Part shown: positions 1 through 10,606 of the stretch, piece by piece
How the letters are laid out: each line of letters begins with the position of its first letter
How positions within the stretch are numbered: position 1 is the stretch's first letter
Assembly (NCBI RefSeq): GCF_963583255.1
Contig: NC_084815.1
Location: 16,291,807 to 16,355,806 of the forward strand
DNA length: 64,000 nucleotides
Direction of reading: 5' to 3'
From: Pyrus communis
Taxonomy: Eukaryota > Streptophyta > Magnoliopsida > Rosales > Rosaceae
Position numbers and translations under genes: made by a program
Notes under the pieces: model-generated
Databases searched by the model: none
The model's input: only the letters and a program-made list of their open reading frames with translations
What the model was told of the DNA's origin: nothing

Positions 1-51
1 GGAGAGAGAGAGGTAATGACAGGTGGGATTAACAAGATCTGACTTTCCCCA

Positions 52-215
52 CCTCATTTTTTTTTTCTTTTTTCTTTTTTAATATAACGTATACTAAGGG
101 GATGAGAGGAGTGAGCTAAGATAATGTGTTCAAATTTACTTTTGATGAGAATTGAACATAAGACCTTTCATATACAAGTGAAGACAAATATTATTATATC
201 GTAGTACTAAGTGGC
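52..215 (-). mobile_element. SINE, minus orientation
   Basis: On the minus strand the element starts GCCACTTAGTACTACG and ends in an A-rich tail, seen here as the T-rich run near 57-87. Its flanks carry a direct repeat, GACTTTCCCC on the left and GACTTTCTCC on the right, as expected of a target duplication. The same family recurs at 552-726 and 59109-59279, and its 3' half recurs in the 16.4-17.8 kb array. Confidence 0.6.
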
Positions 216-368
216 GACTTTCTCCCTTTTTATAATAAAACATAATAAATTCAGAACTTCGTATATCATTTATTTATGATAGTTTGTCAATTTTATTTTA
301 TTTTATTTTATTTTTTTGGTGTTTAAGTTCGAATTCACCACTAGAGCCACGGCCTGATCTATTTTTGA

Positions 369-506
369 TAGGGGTGTGTGGACTTCTCACACACTATTTG
401 CTAATTTATGTTCACTGATCTTCTTCAATTCATCCGATCCGACGGCCGAAAATTAAAAAAGTGTGTGAGAAGTAAAAAGGGATGTGTGGATATCACACCC
501 CTTTTG
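369..506. mobile_element. Small foldback MITE
   Basis: The ends are inverted copies: ATAGGGGTGTGTGGACTTCT at the left and, on the opposite strand, AAAAGGGGTGTGATATCCAC at the right. The arm GTGTGTGAGAAGT pairs with ACTTCTCACACAC. It is non-coding and its superfamily is not determined. Confidence 0.5.
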
Positions 507-551
507 ATATATATGAGACCTCAGATTTGATTTACAAATTTGGCGAGTTCG

Positions 552-726
552 GTTTTTTTTTTTTTTTGAACAAACGACATTATTTACATTAATAGAAAGG
601 GGATGAGGTTAGCCTTATAATAGGCTAACAATAATGTGGTTCAAATTCGCCTTTGACAAGAATAGAACCTAAAACCTCCCACTAATAAGTGAAAATGAAT
701 GTCACTAGACCGTAGTACTAAGTGGC
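552..726 (-). mobile_element. SINE, minus orientation
   Basis: This is a fuller copy of the family at 52-215. It has a run of about 16 T (the minus-strand poly-A tail), a body containing AACAAACGACATTATTTACA, and a 5' end at GTAGTACTAAGTGGC read on plus. The flanking direct repeat TTGGCGAGTT / TTGGCAAGTT is consistent with a target duplication carrying one mismatch. Confidence 0.65.
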
Positions 727-1429
727 TTGGCAAGTTTATTACAAAATTATTATGAGTAACTCATTGTAAGACCTAAACGAACTTTTAAGACCCTTAAAGT
801 GAAATAGTGTAACCAATTATCAACTCTGTAATTAGTGATTTTTTTTTTTGAACAATGATATATTCACGCTAAAAAACTAGTTGTTAAATATTAATAAATA
901 TAGAAGATTTTACCATTGAAAATGGTCTTTTTCTTCAAACAACAGAGTTCTAAATTCAACCCTTCATATCTCTTGTAGAATTTTGTTTGTAAAATAAAAA
1001 TTGGGACGGATTTGTGGTACCAGTTTATTTTGGTAGTGTCATCGACCCACTCATTTTTACTTCTTACATAATTCTCTCAATTTTCTACTGTCCGATCGAA
1101 TGAACTGAATATGATCAAACCAAAAATTAACAAGGGTGTATGGGTTGGGAAAATGGATGTGTAAATAACACTACACCTTTTTTATACAACTTTTGGCACA
1201 CATTTTTGTAGAGCCCACTTCGTATTGTATTTCAACGATCTAAACCGTCTATCTTTTAAGTCTTCTTTCAAAGATTATATCTACCATGTCTACCAAAAAT
1301 CACCCAAATCTGAAAACCATATTACTATTAGATTAAGGGTTTAGGGTGTTTTTGTAGAACCATACTTGTTAATTTTCTTCACTACAAATGAATGCCTTAA
1401 TAGTTTTGAACTTGTCTAATTTTTTTGTA
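727..1429. other. AT-rich spacer, no gene seen
   Basis: AT-rich DNA with no credible reading frame. Around 1135-1200 there is a short inverted-repeat-like stretch that resembles the ends of the MITE at 369-506. Nothing else is recognisable. Confidence 0.5.
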
Positions 1430-1852
1430 AGGCTTTTTAGCCAAAATAGTCCCCGAGATTTTCATAATACATAATTTTGGTCTCTGAGACTTAAAATCAA
1501 TAAAAGTGGGTCCTGAGATTGTCCACCATCCATTATTTTGGTTCTTCCATTAAAAAACTTCGTTAAGTGGTCCTTGAGCTTTTTAATGGAATGACCAAAA
1601 TGATAGATGGTGAACAATCTCAGGAACCAAAGTGATGTGTTATGCAAATTTCAGGGACCAAAATTATGTGTTATGCAAATCTCAAGACCAAAGTTATGTA
1701 TTATACGCTCAACTTAACGTAGTTTTTTAACAAAATGACCAAAATAATGGATGATGGACAATGTCAGGGACCACTTCTATTGATTTTTAAATCTCAGAGA
1801 CCAAAGTTATGTGTTATGCAAATCTCAGGAACCATTTTGACTAAAAAACTTT
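1430..1852. mobile_element. Foldback MITE with long arms
   Basis: The two halves are inverted copies over roughly 115 bases. The left arm reads CATCCATTATTTTGGT and the right arm ACCAAAATAATGGATG. The outer ends (AAGGCTTTTTAGCCAAAATA and its inverted partner) also match. The 61-codon frame on minus at 1462-1647 lies inside and has no coding character. Confidence 0.6.
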
Positions 1853-3292
1853 TTTTATAATGACAATCTATAAATAATATTCTAAAAGATAGATATATCA
1901 GATGTCAAAATATATTATAGACTAAGCTCCACAAAAACGTAAGTAAAAAAAAAAAAAAAAAAAAGATGTCACTAATCGCTCACAATAAAAAGAGTGCTAC
2001 TACTCATATATCTCTTTTCCACCAACTTTATGGTGAAAACATAATAGCAAATCAACCTAAAATGGGTGAAAAAACGGGACAAATGTGGGTATAAAAACTC
2101 AATAGAAGTTGGATGGTTCATAGCAATTGTCTGTGTTTGCGACAACGAGAGCCATCAAGCAGGGAGATGAGTTGTCAAGTGGAGAATAGAAAATGCAAGA
2201 CTTACATTTTGTCACTTTTCTTCGATATTCAGAAAGAGAAACCTTGTATGACTTTATAGCCCTACATTACATCTCTACCCACTTGGAATTTTGTGATCGA
2301 TATCATGACATGGGGTCGGTACTTTGGTGCCTTCTACTGTTTTGGTTGAGATCATGACACGGGGTTGGTACTTTGGACAGCAACGTAGATTGTCCTGGAA
2401 TTTGATGGTGTTCTGGTCTAAAATAATATCAAATGTTAGTTTCGTTTTACATGAGATGTTATTATAGAGATCTACTCAATTCAATATTTAAGTTCTTAAC
2501 CTTCTTAAAACTCATGCGCATGTAAGGTTAATTCTGCTTTTGTATACATATGTGACGTCCCATGTTTTTTTAGAGGCTTGAAATGACCTAAAATTATTCA
2601 CATATCATTGGTCAAAATTTTGTATAAAAGCAGAACTTCTAAAACAAAAATTTTATGGTGCTAGGGAATGTAATATGCTTCAAACATTATGACGGTTAAA
2701 TTTTTTATTTTTTTCATTTTTAAACTAAGATCTAATAGTTAAAATGTATTCGAAATATTCTATATATACTATAGGTCACCGTAGAAAATTCGCTTCTTAG
2801 TAGTTCAACTGGGCCTTGTTTACATTCTAGATTTGTAGAGAAGCACGAGGAGTTCCTTTCTCAATACATAGGAGCTTCTAGATAAATCTCTATCTTAGGA
2901 GATTGATAAAGATCATGATTGGTGTTGATTTTTTTGAAATCTTTCTTAAATTTTAATTAAAAATTCATTTAAGAAGCCGATTGAAGATGATCGCACTAAC
3001 ATGCGTCAAAAGAAAAGAAACTACCAAACCCTTTTTGTCATTTCCTTAGTTTATTGCGTTTTGATCCATTTTATCTATGCCATCGAGTGCTTGTTTTTAT
3101 GCTTTGTTCCAAATGTGCTCGTGTCCATGTATAAAAAGCAATATGTATCATCTGTCATTGATTAACATATAGAAAATTATTACGAAACCAAATGATTAAA
3201 TTATAAATGTAAAAAAATCAAAAGCAAGTATGGAAAGGAGAAAATGTAGGAAGGATTGATGGCATAAATTTGTGGTATATGTTATGTAGGCA
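1853..3292. other. AT-rich intergenic DNA
   Basis: No coding frame of note and no recognised repeat, apart from a poly-A run near 1948-1964. Possibly old decayed repeats. Confidence 0.4.
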
Positions 3293-4180
3293 AGGCCGTC
3301 TCTGAGATTTCGGAGGACCCGTGCGAAATTTATAAAAAGGGCCCTTATAAGACAATGTTAAAAAAAAATTGAACAATGTATTGAAGCTAAAAAGCACTAC
3401 TGAAACAAACTTTGTACTTCTTTTTCTTTAACAAAGAACTTATCAATATGCATGAGAAATATCTAAATCTTCAAATTCCAACTCAAAATATTTAAATTAG
3501 TAAATATCTTATTTTAATCAAAGTATGCATCACTCTGATCACTTGAATTGTATCTGTGATATGAAAATGTCTCTTGAATTGCATGAAATTATGAATAAAA
3601 AGTACAAAAGAAAAAAAAATCATTATGGATTAGAAATACCTAAATCTTCAAATTTCAACTCAATATATTTAAATTAGTAAATATCTTACTTTATTCGAAA
3701 TCTGCACCACTCTGATCACTTGAGGTCTCTATAATAAAAATTTCTCTTTAATTGCATGAAATTTATGAATTAGGGTTTAATGGTTTTATGGGATAAAGAG
3801 CAATGGGGAGGGGAGATACTAGAGAAGTAGCGGTTGGGGGTGGCGTGAGAGAGAAAAGTGGATTCTAACACTTAATTGATAACCTTTTCGATTCGACTCA
3901 GACTCATTTGCTGTATTAAATTTATTACCTTTTCTATTGCTTTATAATATACATATTTGTTACGGATTTGGTGGGTTTTTGTAGGCATGTAGACCTGTGG
4001 TTTATGGTTTGTGGGGTCTGCTAACATTTTTATTTAATTTTTTTTGCTCTGATTAGCATTTTATATGTTATTTATATATTTAACATTATTTTATATATTA
4101 TATGAGATAGTAAACTTTTTTGGGGGCCCTTGCGCCATGGAACCTGTCACACCTCCCCAAAGTCAGCTCTGTATGTAGGA
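3293..4180. mobile_element. Probable non-autonomous DNA transposon relic
   Basis: The left edge (AAGGCCGTCTCTGAGATTTC, then GGGCCCTTATAAG) and the right edge (GGGGGCCCTTGCGCCATGG, then GTCAGCTCTG) bracket about 0.9 kb of AT-rich non-coding DNA. It contains an internal near-duplication: a TCTTCAAATT...ATTTAAATTAGTAAATATCTTA block at about 3465-3545 and again at about 3645-3725. A GGGGCCC fragment at 53945-53995 may be related. Assignment to a hAT-type non-autonomous family is only a guess. Confidence 0.4.
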
Positions 4181-4354
4181 TAATATTTTTGTCCACCTCA
4201 TAACGTGTATGCATGTATGTTATATAAAAATCTATGACCCTTGGTCTATTAATTCATCAAAATGTGCAATTATGATCATTTTTGTATTCTGTTAAAACTT
4301 CCGTCATAATGAGTTATGTGTCACACATGTGAGGCTTAATCAAAGAGCAAATAA

Positions 4355-4640
4355 GGAAAATTAAATGAGAAAAATTGTGGTAAAGATCCCTCAATTTTAA
4401 TTTAATTAGAGCAATGATCCCTTAACTTTAACCCATTGGAACAATGATCTCTCAATTTTAACCCAAGTGTAGCAATGGTGCTTCCACCATGACTCATTTT
4501 GACGGAATTCTGATGAAATTAACGAAAATGATCATGGCTGCACATTTTGATGAGTTAAGGGACCAATGGTCATGAATTTTTAGTTAAATGACCATTGCTC
4601 CAATTGTGTTAAAGTTGAGAGACAATTGCCACAATTTACT
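4355..4640. mobile_element. Foldback MITE
   Basis: Inverted arms: AAAATTGTGGTAAAGATCCC on the left and GAGACAATTGCCACAATTTA on the right, with GAGCAATGATCCCTTAAC matched by an inverted block ending at GACCATTGCTCC. Non-coding. It directly abuts the minisatellite to its right. Confidence 0.5.
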
Positions 4641-5175
4641 CTGCTAGAATTAGTTCAACTCATCCTCGACCATTTTTGTATAATTAGTTCAATCAGTTAT
4701 CGACCAGTGTTTGACTATTTTTACAGAATTAGTTCAATCAATCATCGATCATTTTTGCAGAATTAGTTCAACCCGTCCTTGACCATTTTTGTAAAATTTG
4801 TTCAACTCATCTTCGACCATTTTTGTTGAATCAGTTTAACTCGTCTTCAGTCATTTTTGCAGAATCAGTTCAACCCGTCTTCGGCCATTTTTGCAGAATC
4901 AATTCAACCCATCCTCGACCATTTTTGCAGAATCGGTTTAATCTGTCTTCAACCATTTTTGTAGAATTAGTTCATTCTGTCCTCAATCATTTTTGCAGAA
5001 TCATATCATTTTTACAGAATCAATTCAACTCATCCTTGACCATTTTTGTAGAATCAGTTCAACCCATTTTCGATCATTTTTGCAAAATCAGATCAATCAA
5101 TCCTCGAACATTTTTGCAGAATTAGTTTAACCCATCTTCGATCATTTTACAGAATCAGTTCAATCATTTTTCTAT
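4640..5175 (+). repeat. 36-bp minisatellite, about 14 units
   Basis: Degenerate tandem units of about 36 bp share the core CATTTTTGCAGAATCAGTTC followed by AACCCATCCTCGAC. Because 36 is a multiple of three, a 100-codon frame (4823-5125) stays open and encodes a repeating 12-residue peptide. That frame is a by-product of unit length; no gene context is visible. Confidence 0.8.
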
Positions 5176-6231
5176 TACAAAATGAAGATGTGAATAACCC
5201 ATACATAAAATTTTAAAATTCAATCAATTCAACCTCCAAAAAAAAAAAAAAAAAAAAAAACTATTGAGGTTCTTAGAGTTGTTATTTCCTAATGTCCGAG
5301 GTGTTTCATCACGATCATGTGTTTGAATTTGATTAATATTTTTTTAAAGAGAAATAAAAACGAAAAGGCCATATAAGAAGAAAGTAGGGGCAAGGAGAGA
5401 ATCCAATTATTGAAATTGTTCAACAACAACAACAGTAAGGCAATGGAATGGAAGTTCCTTTCTTCCTTGCAGTTTCTCAACATTAATAACCCACTTATCA
5501 ACTTGCTTCAATAACACTTCTTGTGCTTTCTTCGTATTAATGCTAACGAAGCTCTTTCTTTTTTTTCTTGGTATTCTAATATAAATTTGTCGAAAATATT
5601 TTCTGGTGGTAAAACGTAGAAGTAAGCTATCAGATGAGTAAAGAGAGAAGGAGAGAGAAGGAAAAATCGGGCCAATATTTATGGAAGAGAATGGGGATAA
5701 AAGATGAATGAGATAGAAGTGTGAAAAGACTTTATCACTACAAATGGTATTTTTGTAACTTAAACTCGAGAAAAAAAAGGGAACAATGTCATCTTTGACA
5801 TGTATTAACTTTTGTCTCTCTTTGAAACGTTTAAAAAATGACGTCTCAATATAAATATTAAGTATTAAAAGTGTATTGTGTGTTAATACCCAAATAAATT
5901 AATAATATTTGGAATAATATTTTTGGCTGGTCCCGAATTAGAGATAACGTATTAAAATAATAAGTCACTAAATTTATAAGATAGTATATTTTAAAAATGA
6001 GAGTTTTACCTAGGAAGGCAAAAACACAAAATACCTATCATATATCATAGAACTCTACCAGTTTTTAATCAATTAAAGGAGAGACAAAAATACAAACACC
6101 AACAAACCTAGCCCAAAAACAAGCAAACCAAAATTTTAAAATTCTAGTCATGCCCGTAATAGACTTGTCCAAAACTATATCATCTATAAAAACTTCAAAC
6201 TAATTTTAGATCCGTAAAAATTAATTTATAC
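5176..6231. other. AT-rich intergenic DNA with poly-A run
   Basis: Contains an A-run of about 24 at 5237-5260 and otherwise unremarkable AT-rich sequence. No supported gene. Confidence 0.4.
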
Positions 6232-6475
6232 AAGATTAGTTTCACAATTCATGCACTTCTGCAAGATCAATTTCATAATTTTCTAAATTTTCTTCACTTT
6301 TGCAAGATCAATTTCACAATTTATGCACTTTTGCATGATCAGTATCAAAATTCTTACATCTCTACAAGAGCTATTCAAAATTCCAACAATTCTGCAAGAT
6401 CAATTTAAAATTCATGCACTTCTACAATTACAATTTCAAAATTGTAGCACTTCTGCAAGATAAGTTTAAAAAAGT
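6232..6475 (+). repeat. Second minisatellite, about 36-bp units
   Basis: About seven degenerate units share the core CACTTCTGCAAGATCAATTT. The core resembles that of the 4640-5175 array (TGCAGAATCAGTTC versus TGCAAGATCAATTT), and the unit length is similar, so the two arrays may share an origin. Confidence 0.65.
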
Positions 6476-6597
6476 CATGAATTCAAAGCATCAAAACCTC
6501 AAAATCAAATACCTTTGGAAAAATAATATAACTAAAACCCAAAAATAAAAAAAAAATGCTCCTCATAAGAAGAAATGCTCATAAATTTAGGGAACAA

Positions 6598-6752
6598 GGC
6601 GAAGAAGAAGAGGAGAGAGAAAATTATGATGAAGAAGTAGGAGAGATAAGGACGAAGAAGAAGGAGCAGGAGAGAGAAAGAAAGAGGTAGGAAGAAGGCT
6701 GAGAGGAAAGGAGAGAGAGGTATAGAAGAAAAAAGAGGAGAGAAAGAGAAAT
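6598..6752. repeat. Polypurine tract
   Basis: About 150 bases of the plus strand are almost entirely A and G (GAAGAAG, GGAGAGAG and similar motifs), with few interruptions. Low-complexity frames on minus (6532-6858) come from this composition. Confidence 0.7.
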
Positions 6753-7132
6753 AAGAAGATAGAAACTCACCTTCAAACATAAAGCGTAAAATTGTAAATC
6801 CAAAGGCAATTAAAAGAACAACCATGAAATAAATAAAAACTTTGTCTCTCTCTCTCAATATAATCTTATAATTTGGCTTTATGTGTAATTTTTTCTTAAA
6901 AAAAAAAGTTATATAGGTCCCACATAATATACAATTAATAATTTCCTGATACGTAGTACTTATGATTCGACTATGAAGCCTTCTAAGATGGGTGCATTTT
7001 TGTCTTTGTTCATTTCATCTTGAAATTGATGTCACATTGGATCTCATCTCTAACTTTTCTTAACATGATGAGAAGTTCTAGTGTGGTTTTCTCATATTGC
7101 AACAACAAATTCTTCATTGTCATCACTGGTTT

Positions 7133-7172
<40 letters not shown>

Positions 7173-7532
7173 GTTTTGCGAAATGGGCTCCATACCATGG
7201 CTTTTGTTTATTTAAATAGAGTTTTTGCTTGGTTAATGCTCATGAAATGAAATAATAGTACATTGAACAATGTATAATCTATTTTTGAGATAAACAAGTA
7301 GATTTACTTGGTTAAACAAATACATAGAATTGTTAATTTATAAAACTAGAAACTAAATAAAAAAAGTACAGTATTTAAGAAAATAAGGAATCCCTTGATA
7401 AACTAATAAGTTATTAATTAACCAATAAATTAATAAATTATTAATTGATTGATTATTTAATATTCTGCTAAAATAATAGATTATCTTGGTCTCAAGGCTA
7501 TTAATTTATAGAAATTTAACGATATAAAGAAT
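6753..7532. other. AT-rich spacer with 34-base T run
   Basis: Contains an uninterrupted T run at about 7138-7171. Short frames on either strand run through that homopolymer and are not coding. No other structure was recognised. Confidence 0.5.
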
Positions 7533-7704
7533 TTAACCACCACAGGGTGATCTAGTGGTTGGAGATGAATTTCAGTCCCATATTCCACATAGCACATCAT
7601 GGGTTCGATTCATGATGCTAAAATGCCTCTATAAGTCTTTCATTCCCTCGGAAGAGTGCGAAGCCACCCGCTGGTTCCATTTTTGAAAAAGAAATAAAAA
7701 AACT
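7533..7704 (+). mobile_element. SINE with A and B boxes, plus orientation
   Basis: A tRNA-like pol III promoter is visible: an A-box-like GGTGATCTAGTGGTTGG at about 7546 and a B-box-like GGGTTCGATTC at about 7600, followed by an A-rich 3' tail. It is flanked by ATATAAAGAAT (7522-7532) and ATATAGAGAAT (7705-7715), an 11-bp target duplication with one mismatch. It differs from the 52-215 SINE family. Confidence 0.8.
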
Positions 7705-8490
7705 ATATAGAGAATGTGAACAACCACCACAATTTTTTTTTCTAAATCTGAATTTTCAAATCATTTGACAATGAAATATTTTGTCATACACAATGTCTTA
7801 TTATAGGCATTGAAAAAAAAATTCCTGCTAACATAAGAAGAATTTGAAAATTTAACCAAGTCTCAAAGAAACCTCTTAAGGAATTCCAATCTGGTTTAGT
7901 TAATGGAATGACCACTGCATTAGCAATTTGAGGTATCAATATCAAAGCAACATGACCGAAGATGATGTAATTTTGAAGAATTTTTATAGTATAACTATCA
8001 TAGTATTATCACGTACTGTTAATAATTCACAATATTTATTATACCACATTCTCAGTTGACTTTTTTTTCGTGACGATCCACAATTGATTATTAATTGAAG
8101 GCCAAAATCCCAACCATCCAATATTGTATTATGAATTGTGGCTGTAGATACGATTATTAAGATTAAATAACAGTGACATGCAAGACACTTTTGCTTTATA
8201 CAATTGCATGTTCTCACGATCTAAGTTGATTCCTTAACGATGGGTTCTCATCCAAAGTGGTCATTGTTATGAATATGGTAATCAATCACTGGATATCATT
8301 TGGTTTACGAAATTCCTAAAAAAACAAACAGAAGCCTTTCTTTTCCTAAAAGAGAGAGAATAAACAAAGCTGATTGCACCAAAAAGAAAGACAACTCAAA
8401 GTCATGTGGCAGAATTAATATATATTGAGATTGCTTGTGGGTCAAGTATAGGCCAATCATTTAGTACTCTCAGCATTATTCTAAACAGTT
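7705..8490. other. AT-rich intergenic DNA
   Basis: No gene or recognised repeat. The 77-codon minus frame at 7984-8217 shows no domain or codon bias. Confidence 0.4.
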
Positions 8491-9088
8491 GACTCAGACC
8501 TACTTCAACATTTGAAGTAAAACTCTAATTTTATGTTTTAAACCTACTCCAATTTGTTGTAACTTTTGGGCCAAATAGGAGTATTAACCCAAAATTCATT
8601 TTTGGGACAAATTTAGCCTAAAATTCTCCATGGGTTAGTGGGCTAGCCCCATTATATATATGTGTATTTTTTTTAGTTTTATATTTATAAATTCATCGAA
8701 TCAAATAGCTAAGATATAATATAATCAAATCCAACGGTAAACAAAAAAAAAAAAAAAAAGATCCAACGGTCCAAATTTAAATTCAACTGTTAAAATAATT
8801 AAAGAAAAAAAATTCTTTCATAGAGTTCCACGAGTTTCATGGTGTAGGTTTATTGATTTTTCAATATTTATCAGAATCTAAATATTTTTAGGTTAAAATG
8901 TTGATAAAATTTAATTATGATTGTCTACATAATTTTTTTTAAATTACCTTAAGAAATTTTTTTTTTTTTAAATAATCCTAAATTTATTTTTTAATAATCT
9001 AGGGCTAAAAATTTAACCCAGAAGGGTTAGAGTTTTCTGGGTTAAAAATTTTAGGCTTTAACTCGAGAGTTGGAGATGGTCTCAGAGC
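8491..9088. mobile_element. MITE-like element with GGAGATGGTC ends
   Basis: The right end AGTTGGAGATGGTCTCAGAG is mirrored by a degenerate left end, ACTCAGACCTACTTCAACA. The interior is AT-rich with poly-A and poly-T. The same end motif bounds the element at 42955-43497, so these look like two members of one family. Confidence 0.45.
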
Positions 9089-10044
9089 ATAGAGAATTTG
9101 GTGGGGTCATTCGCAACACTCGGACGAGATATTTTTTCATGTATTTGGAACAAAAATTGATACATTAATGTGAGTCCGTACACCACGTGTCGTATACTAA
9201 TAGAAAGACACTAAAAAAAATCTTCAACAAAAAAAAAAAAACAGACGAAAAAAAACCCCTAAATAGAAGCAGCAAAAGGCAGCCTCCACTACCAGCGCAT
9301 CCTCTGCAAAGGAAAACATTGCCTTAATCTAAAAAAGCACCCAAACCAAAAACTAAATCTGAGAGTGTTGAGCAGAATCAATCCACCAAGAAACACAACA
9401 TCCACAACCACACTTGCAAGGAAGGTCACAAAACGTAATAGAAGGAGGGAGAGGGCAAATAGGGTGTTAAGGGCTGATTTATACTGTGGGTCTAAGTATG
9501 AGTGGGCATCCCTTCTTGTCTTGGGTTGTCGTTCTTTTTTTACTTGGGTCTGTCTACTCTTTTATGTTTTGTTTTGCTTGTGTAATGTTTTGTGTTTGGT
9601 TTGGATTTAAGCCCATCTATCACAATTTGTAATTTCTCCCTTTCATTAAAGAAGTCTCTTTTTTGAACAAAGAAAGGCTAATGTTATTTACATGAAAGAA
9701 AGATGGAATAGTATCCCTTATTCATCCATAGTTTAGAAGATTAATGCAAATGACAAATCTCATTCTGAATCAAATAATAGCATTTAACACTTGGCAATTC
9801 AGGTTTATTTCTATGTGCAATCTAGCTCCACAACTTTCTCTCTTCCATTATAAAGAGGATTATGTGTTTAGCCATTAGGTAGGTGCATCTATTAGGTATG
9901 GTCGATGCAGGTAACAGGTCTATCCATATACAACTATACGCTATCACAATTGATAAATCAAACTTACGACCTTTCATAAACAAGCAACTTAAATGGAGGT
10001 AAAGATAGACATTTATCCAACTATACTTTTCGTCATCATCTGTA
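9089..10044. other. Intergenic DNA, possible retroposon 3' end
   Basis: The stretch 9240-9665 is less AT-rich and ends in CATTAAAGAAGTCTC plus a T run. It carries an 81-codon plus frame (9365-9610) with no recognisable domain. It may be a decayed retroelement 3' end, but nothing firm supports a gene. Confidence 0.3.
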
Positions 10045-10566
10045 CCAAGGTTCTAAAAGACGTTAGACGCTAGTTGGGCGATGGGTTAGGCCTAGTGCCT
10101 AGGCAGCTAGGCAGGGTCTAGGCAGACGCCTAAGTAGCTAGGCAAGGTCTAGGCGGATTTAATTAAATCTATTATATTTCATGTAAATAAGTGTTTATTT
10201 ATACTTAAAATATATATAATTTCATCGTAAACTACAAAATATAATATCATATATATTATGAGCTATTGGAATATAATGAAAACATGAAAAACAAGCATAT
10301 AATTTGTGTTCATTTAAGTATTCGACAAGTCTCTTACAATTTATTAAAAAAAATAAAATGCAAAATAAAAGTTATCTATTTTCTGTCTAAGTGAATCGCA
10401 ACCTAGGCGGGACTTGGCGGGCTAGACGGGTACTAAAGCGGTCTAGGCGGGCGCCTTAATAGGTCAAGGTGACCTTTTTTAATTTTCAAACACCTAGGCA
10501 TTAATCGGGGCAGTAACCAACAACCTAGTGCCTAGAATAGGCTTAGGCAGGAATTTTTAGAACAGT
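10045..10566. mobile_element. hAT-like MITE with CCTAGGC-rich ends, copy 1
   Basis: Both ends carry dense CTAGGC motifs (GCCTAGGCAGCTAGGCAGG near the left, GACCTAGGCG variants near the right) around an AT-rich core. The termini are CCAAGGTTCTAAAAGACG and, inverted, ACTGTTCTAAAAATTCC. The flanks CATCTGTA (10037-10044) and GATCTGTA (10567-10574) are an 8-bp duplication with one mismatch, typical of hAT elements. It ends about 40 bases from the CHX stop codon, in the presumed 3'UTR. Related copies lie at 31843-32301, 49318-49816 and, partially, 29595-29712. Confidence 0.75.
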
Positions 10567-10606
10567 GATCTGTATAATGATTCCAATACAGGCTCGGGAG
10601 AGCTGA

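Noticed and set aside
4640..5175. Regularly spaced repeats that might suggest a CRISPR array
   Set aside because: Units are contiguous and degenerate with no unique spacers, and the DNA is clearly plant nuclear.
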